From Spirochaetota bacterium (GTDB taxonomy: Bacteria > Spirochaetota > Spirochaetia > SZUA-6), in NCBI GenBank assembly GCA_003641675.1, contig QNBI01000035.1:1-10041 (forward strand): a DNA stretch of 10,041 nucleotides, in the 5' to 3' direction. Shown one piece after another: positions 7,010 to 10,041 of the stretch (positions within the stretch are counted from its first letter, which is position 1; every line of letters starts with the position of its first letter). The notes beneath the pieces were generated by a model. It ran no database searches, was not told the DNA's origin, and saw only the letters and a list, made by a program, of their open reading frames with translations. The translations under genes were made by a program, and so were the position numbers.

Positions 7010-8992
7010 TTATTTTAGCATAATTTGTCCGCCTGTCACAGGAAGCGCCTGGCCTGTTTCGTACTTCTGTTCTACAAGGTAGATGAGAGCCCGGTTTATG
7101 TCCTCTATTTGACAGCCCCGTTTCATCGGAACTTTGGACTCATAGTACCTGCGAACATCCTCTATACTCTTTGCTCCGGGTACTTTACTGGCTTTTAAGT
7201 ACTGGATGAATAAACCGTTTTTCGGATTCGACCACAACGGTCCATCGAAAAAATTACCCGGACAAATAGCGTTAACCTTTATGTTGTACTCTACAAGTTC
7301 AAGGGCAAAGCTCTGTGTTAACCCTATCCCGCCGAATTTGCTGCCTGCATATGCAAAATTCTTTCTGCTTCCCAAAAGGCCGGATTTGGAGTTAATCTGG
7401 ATAATATCCATGAAATATTCGGAATTAAAACGGTTTTGAATTTTCATTATTTTAGAGGCATATTTTGTGCAGAGATAAAATCCCGAATAGTTAACATCTG
7501 TTACAAATTTAAAGCTCTTATAATCCATGGAATCAAGGCTTCCCGCCTTAAGGACACCTGCGTTGCTGACAAGAAGGTCTATGCCTCCGTAGAGCAGGAC
7601 TGTTTCTGTAATCATATTCTTAACGGATTTTTCATCTGTAACATCTGCAATTATAGTTTGATATTTATTTTCCGAGAGGTTTTGAGCCTTTAAATCTGCT
7701 ATAACAACATTGCAGCCTTCCTGGAGCAGGCCTTGAGCAATTCCTGCTCCGATTCCCTGTGCGCCGCCCGTTACAACGGCGATTTTTTCCCGTAAAACAC
7801 TGCTGTTTCCTGCCTGCCTGTTAAGCATGACCTTTCTCCTGTAGGACTCCCCCTCCCATTTTTTTATAAATTCAACCTGGTCTTCGGGCATAGGCTTAAC
7901 CCCGCCGAAACTCTCTGTATATGTATATACCTTCAGAGCATCGAGAAACAGCTTAAGCGCTGCGGCTGCGTCGTTTGAGCTTACTCCGCATGCAAAAATA
8001 CCGAGGTTTTCAACAGCTACAATTTTTGGTTTTACCCTGTTAATTGTTAGATAGTCCGATATACCTCTTTTTATTTGTTTGTACTGTTTTTCCAGTTCAT
8101 GTTCTTCCGGAATGAAAAGGGCTTTAAAACCGGCATAGACTATGTGATCCGGCGTTAGAGTTAGCGGGAGTCTATTAAATATTTTACGGGTTGATACAAG
8201 CTGCTCTACGGATTTATCTGTATAGAAGGTACAGATGGAGCTGCTCTGCTCCGTGGCAGTGGCAGTTTTTAAGCGGGAATTCATAAGAAGCATGCGGACC
8301 GCAGGGGCTATTCCCGCAGCTCTGGTTCTGTTCGCCTTCACAGGTCGGTTATCTGGAACGGTCTTGACTTCTGTTTTAATTCTTTTTATTACAAATTCCG
8401 ATATCTCCTTTATTTTCCGGACTGTATCTGCCGCGACAATAAGCCCGTGGTTTTCAAGAAATATTATTTCCGGCCAGGCGCTTCCGGAATTCATAAGTTG
8501 CTCTATTCTCTCTTTTAGCGTTTTGGCAAGTATATATCCTGGATTTACCGAGGGTACCCATAATACTCTACTATCGCTAAAAAGCCTCTTTACAGCTTCT
8601 TCTCCATCCCTGCTGCAGGTAATGCCGTTTACAAATGAAGGGTGAGTATGGATAACAAACCGGTAGGGCAGCAGGGCATGCAGCAGAGTTTCTACGCTGG
8701 GTCTTCGTGTGCACCGCTCATCCGGGTCTGCTATGGAATATTTTAGGTATTCTTTGAAGAGAGCTTCTCTTTCTTTATATTCAGAGGGGAATTCCTTCTT
8801 CCAGATATCGTTTAGTTTTTCTCTTTCCAGTTTAATAAATCCGTTCTTATCGATAGATGAAAGGCTTACGCCGGAAGCCTTTATATAGAGGTATTTATCA
8901 TCTTTGTAGGATGTATTGCCTCCGCCCTCCAGAATATACTCAGGATTAGAACCGTAATAACGTGATATCTGTATCAATTCATTTATATTCAT
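7010..8992 (-). CDS. rhaEW: Bifunctional rhamnulose-1-phosphate aldolase / short-chain dehydrogenase
   Basis: A 660-residue fusion of the RhaD_aldol-ADH (RhaEW, YuxG) family and the first gene of the rhamnose operon. The N-terminal class II aldolase/adducin domain (about 1-380) shows EGGGNTSYK at 22-30, the zinc-binding pair HTHP at 115-118 and the third histidine in ENHG at 180-183. It splits rhamnulose-1-phosphate into DHAP and L-lactaldehyde. The C-terminal SDR domain (about 400-660) shows the NAD-binding TGGAQGIGAG at 408-417, NAG at 477-479, a catalytic serine in INSKSG (S535) and YAGSK (Y548, K552). It acts on the lactaldehyde; the family is described both as an alcohol dehydrogenase and as a lactaldehyde dehydrogenase, and sequence alone does not settle which. 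The ATG at 8992 has AAGGGGA on the minus strand (9001-9007), 8 nt away. Confidence 0.94.
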   Translation of the reverse strand: MNINELIQISRYYGSNPEYILEGGGNTSYKDDKYLYIKASGVSLSSIDKNGFIKLEREKLNDIWKKEFPSEYKEREALFKEYLKYSIADPDERCTRRPSVETLLHALLPYRFVIHTHPSFVNGITCSRDGEEAVKRLFSDSRVLWVPSVNPGYILAKTLKERIEQLMNSGSAWPEIIFLENHGLIVAADTVRKIKEISEFVIKRIKTEVKTVPDNRPVKANRTRAAGIAPAVRMLLMNSRLKTATATEQSSSICTFYTDKSVEQLVSTRKIFNRLPLTLTPDHIVYAGFKALFIPEEHELEKQYKQIKRGISDYLTINRVKPKIVAVENLGIFACGVSSNDAAAALKLFLDALKVYTYTESFGGVKPMPEDQVEFIKKWEGESYRRKVMLNRQAGNSSVLREKIAVVTGGAQGIGAGIAQGLLQEGCNVVIADLKAQNLSENKYQTIIADVTDEKSVKNMITETVLLYGGIDLLVSNAGVLKAGSLDSMDYKSFKFVTDVNYSGFYLCTKYASKIMKIQNRFNSEYFMDIIQINSKSGLLGSRKNFAYAGSKFGGIGLTQSFALELVEYNIKVNAICPGNFFDGPLWSNPKNGLFIQYLKASKVPGAKSIEDVRRYYESKVPMKRGCQIEDINRALIYLVEQKYETGQALPVTGGQIMLK

Positions 8993-9000
8993 AAAAACTA

Positions 9001-9007
9001 TCCCCTT
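9001..9007 (-). promoter_or_regulatory. Ribosome binding site of the rhamnose operon's first gene
   Basis: On the minus strand AAGGGGA lies 8 nt before the ATG at 8992 and fixes that start. It sits only 5 nt downstream of the foot of the leader hairpin at 9013-9038, so folding there could influence ribosome access. Confidence 0.7.
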
Positions 9008-9012
9008 AAACC

Positions 9013-9038
9013 GGCCAAAATATCCAACTATTTCGGCC
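9013..9038 (-). promoter_or_regulatory. Leader inverted repeat / hairpin of the rhamnose operon
   Basis: Read on the minus strand, GGCCGAAATA and TATTTTGGCC flank a 6-nt spacer. As RNA all ten pairs form, nine Watson-Crick and one G-U; as DNA it is a 10-bp inverted repeat with one mismatch. It lies in the 5' untranslated leader, 20 nt before the start codon. It could be a repressor operator for the nearby LacI-type protein or a structural element controlling translation. No T-run follows, so it is not a normal intrinsic terminator. Confidence 0.55.
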
Positions 9039-9053
9039 TAATTTTAATCTTTT

Positions 9054-9065
9054 AAAAGTACTTTT
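9054..9065. repeat. 12-bp perfect palindrome in the operon leader
   Basis: AAAAGTACTTTT is self-complementary and lies just downstream of the predicted transcription start of the rhamnose operon, a normal position for a repressor site. In AT-rich DNA such a palindrome can also arise by chance. It lacks the central CG usual for LacI-family operators. Confidence 0.35.
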
Positions 9066-9085
9066 GTTTACTTTCAATTGCTTAT

Positions 9086-9114
9086 ATTTTATTTTAATTT
9101 AAAAGAAATATCAA
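9086..9114 (-). promoter_or_regulatory. Predicted sigma-70-type promoter of the rhamnose operon
   Basis: On the minus strand TTGATA (9109-9114) and TAAAAT (9086-9091) are separated by exactly 17 bp. Each differs from the consensus (TTGACA, TATAAT) at one position. Transcription would start near 9079, giving a leader of roughly 85-90 nt before the aldolase/dehydrogenase ATG. The region is AT-rich, so other -10-like hexamers occur nearby. Confidence 0.5.
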
Positions 9115-9275
9115 GTTTGTAAAGTGATAAAAACGGTAATACTCTTTGAGTTTTTTTATACACAGCCGGAGAGTAGATAGGGCTTCCTGGATTAAATTAT
9201 CTGCATAAAAAATCAACCTCTTTAATGCGCCGGTAAAATAATTTTTCTTGGTTGACAGGCTGAAATATTCTTTCT
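9115..9275. other. Intergenic stretch without a recognisable gene
   Basis: This is the part of the 283-bp gap upstream of the predicted rhamnose promoter. I see no coding potential, RNA gene or convincing terminator in it. The only structures are short chance-level repeats, such as ACTC-TTT-GAGT followed by a T-run at 9141-9157 on the + strand, where no gene is present to be terminated. Confidence 0.5.
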
Positions 9276-9575
9276 TTAATAGTAACCGTATTTTTCAGAT
9301 GCCCTGTATAGCGCCAGCACATTTTCCAGTGGTGAGTTGTCCTGTAGCAGATGTGTCGGTGAAAGGGCATATCCGCCTCCTGGTTTCATTATTTCAAGAA
9401 TATTTTTTACATCTTCTGCAGTTTCCTCTGCTGTTCCTGAAGAAACAGGCCCGGCAGTCGAAATGCATCCGTGAAAGAAAAGTTTGGTTCCATACTTATC
9501 CTTAAGGTATTGAGGCGCCATGTTTTTTGCTTCGGGCTGCAGTGTATCTACACCCGTTATGCCTATTTCCAACAT
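9276..9575 (-). pseudogene. 5'-truncated uroporphyrinogen decarboxylase-family (URO-D) methyltransferase remnant
   Basis: Ninety-nine residues match the C-terminal third of URO-D/MtaA-like proteins: GVDTLQPEAKNM (about 8-19), then a KYGTKLFFHGCIS strand, GTAEETAEDVKNILE, and the family's PGGGYALSPTHLLQDNSPLENVLALYRASEKYG ending. Full proteins are about 340-360 residues, so the first two thirds of the barrel, including the N-terminal catalytic region, are missing. The frame stays open upstream of the ATG and reads KIYFKEAFDEM before an in-frame stop at 9606-9608; EAFDEM also looks like family sequence, which suggests loss of the 5' end rather than a small intact gene. AAGGAGG (minus strand, 9587-9593) looks like a ribosome site. 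It is best spaced for an out-of-frame ATG at 9580 that stops after five codons, and lies 11 nt from the in-frame ATG. The 3' end appears intact. It could still be translated as a short protein. Confidence 0.75.
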
Positions 9576-9608
9576 TTCATCGAAAGCCTCCTTAAAATAT
9601 ATTTTTTA

Positions 9609-9627
9609 TGAGTTATTAAATAACTCA
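9609..9627. repeat. 19-bp perfect palindrome
   Basis: TGAGTTATTAAATAACTCA is fully symmetric around the central base at 9618. It lies in the short gap between the URO-D remnant and the regulator gene. There is no strong T-run directly after it on either strand. Its symmetry suits a dimeric transcription factor. It may be a surviving operator of the gene that was truncated, or part of a terminator region. Function is unknown. Confidence 0.45.
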
Positions 9628-9662
9628 ATTTAAACCTAAACTTAAAATAGCTTAAGAATTAC

Positions 9663-9686
9663 TTCCGAAATTACCCTATTTCGGAA
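9663..9686. repeat. Perfect inverted repeat spanning the regulator stop codon
   Basis: TTCCGAAAT and ATTTCGGAA are exact complements around a 6-nt spacer. On the minus strand the repeat begins inside the last codons of the LacI-type gene (stop at 9671-9673) and runs 8 nt past the stop. It could form a 9-bp hairpin at the 3' end of that mRNA. The following minus-strand sequence has no T-run, so a standard intrinsic terminator is unlikely. Its core CCGAAATAG also begins one arm of the leader hairpin at 9013-9038. Confidence 0.55.
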
Positions 9687-10041
9687 CATGAATCTCTTAC
9701 CACTAATTCGGGTTCAATTAAAATGGATGTTGACTGACCATCTTTGCTGGTATGCTCAATTGCATCTATAAGCATTTCTATTGCGGCTTTGCCCATTTCT
9801 TTCTCTTTTAAAGAAATTGTTGTTAAGGCCGGGTCGGTGTAATATGCAAACTCTATATTGTCGAAGCCTGCGATAGAAATATCCTCCGGTACTCTTAATC
9901 CCGATTCTTTTATTGCTTTTAGCGCCCCGATTGCAAGCAGGTCGTTTATTGCAAATAGGGCAGTTGGTCTGTTTTTCAAAGAAAGAAAATCTTTAGCGAC
10001 CTTGTATCCGTCATAAATTTTGTATCCGCATCCTTGTACAA
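9671..10041 (-). CDS. LacI/GalR-family transcriptional regulator, C-terminal half (partial)
   Basis: The frame is open from the window edge to a TAA at 9671-9673, giving about 122 residues of the periplasmic-binding-protein-like sugar-sensing domain. Typical LacI sequence is clear: RPTALFAINDLLAIGALKAIKESGLRVPEDISIAGFDNIEFA, then DPALTTISLKEKEMGKAAIEMLIDAI, and a final RDSC. The reading frame continues upstream of the internal TTG at 9977-9979 with no stop (FLSLKNRP), so that codon is not the start. The N-terminal DNA-binding helix-turn-helix lies outside the window. The gene points toward the rhamnose operon and is the nearest regulator, so control by L-rhamnose or L-rhamnulose is a reasonable inference; LacI-type rhamnose regulators are known in some bacteria. 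It could equally belong to whatever system the truncated URO-D gene once served. Confidence 0.92.
   Translation of the reverse strand, partial: VQGCGYKIYDGYKVAKDFLSLKNRPTALFAINDLLAIGALKAIKESGLRVPEDISIAGFDNIEFAYYTDPALTTISLKEKEMGKAAIEMLIDAIEHTSKDGQSTSILIEPELVVRDSCSEIG

Noticed and set aside
8235..8645. 136-residue + strand open frame with hydrophobic stretches
   Set aside because: It lies wholly opposite the aldolase domain of the fused enzyme, whose motifs (HTHP, ENHG) are unambiguous; the hydrophobicity is a by-product of the antisense frame.
9141..9157. ACTC-TTT-GAGT followed by a run of T on the + strand
   Set aside because: The stem has only 4 bp and no + strand gene ends here, so a terminator has nothing to act on.
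9213..9255. TCAACC...GGTTGA inverted repeat
   Set aside because: Only 6-bp arms separated by 31 nt; expected by chance in this much sequence.
9248..9505. 85-residue + strand open frame
   Set aside because: It is antisense to the URO-D remnant, which has clear family similarity. The + strand translation shows no recognisable domain.
9977..9979. TTG as a start codon for a 102-residue protein
   Set aside because: The same frame continues without a stop to the window edge with typical LacI-family sequence, so the gene begins outside the window.
1..10041. CRISPR array, tRNA or rRNA gene, transposase or insertion sequence ends
   Set aside because: I looked for regularly spaced repeats, tRNA-like features and transposase-like proteins on both strands and saw none.

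Overview
The window reads as part of an anaerobic, fermentative bacterial chromosome of moderate to low GC. Two things point that way: a folate/corrinoid one-carbon gene group with an anaerobe-type electron-transferring flavoprotein (ETF), and a complete L-rhamnose breakdown operon next to a LacI-type regulator. A spirochaete or clostridial-type anaerobe would fit, but nothing in the sequence (no rRNA, no lineage marker) fixes the taxon.

Left block (1-2911, + strand): the end of a probable pterin-dependent methyltransferase, then a short MetF-type methylenetetrahydrofolate reductase, then etfB and etfA. metF/etfB and etfB/etfA each overlap by the four bases ATGA, so reductase and flavoprotein look translationally coupled. 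The simplest reading is a module that moves methyl groups onto or off tetrahydrofolate and links methylene/methyl-THF redox chemistry to an ETF. No acyl-CoA dehydrogenase, the usual ETF partner, is visible.

Right block (2915-8992, - strand): a compact four-gene operon transcribed leftward. Order is a fused rhamnulose-1-phosphate aldolase/short-chain dehydrogenase, a PHP-domain protein of unknown role, L-rhamnose isomerase (E. coli RhaA type, all metal ligands present) and an FGGY sugar kinase that is probably the rhamnulokinase. Gaps are 14 bp, a 4-bp overlap, and 2 bp. Isomerase, kinase and aldolase/dehydrogenase together convert L-rhamnose to DHAP and a C3 product from lactaldehyde. No transporter or mutarotase is in view. 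The operon ends tail-to-tail with etfA, with only 3 bp between stop codons.

Far right (8993-10041): the operon leader has a plausible sigma-70-type promoter and a strong hairpin next to the ribosome binding site. Next come a 5'-truncated uroporphyrinogen-decarboxylase-like remnant, a short AT-rich gap with two perfect inverted repeats, and the C-terminal half of a LacI/GalR-family regulator that runs off the window. One of the two repeats overlaps the regulator's stop codon and shares the core CCGAAATAG with the operon-leader hairpin, so the two may be related regulatory elements.
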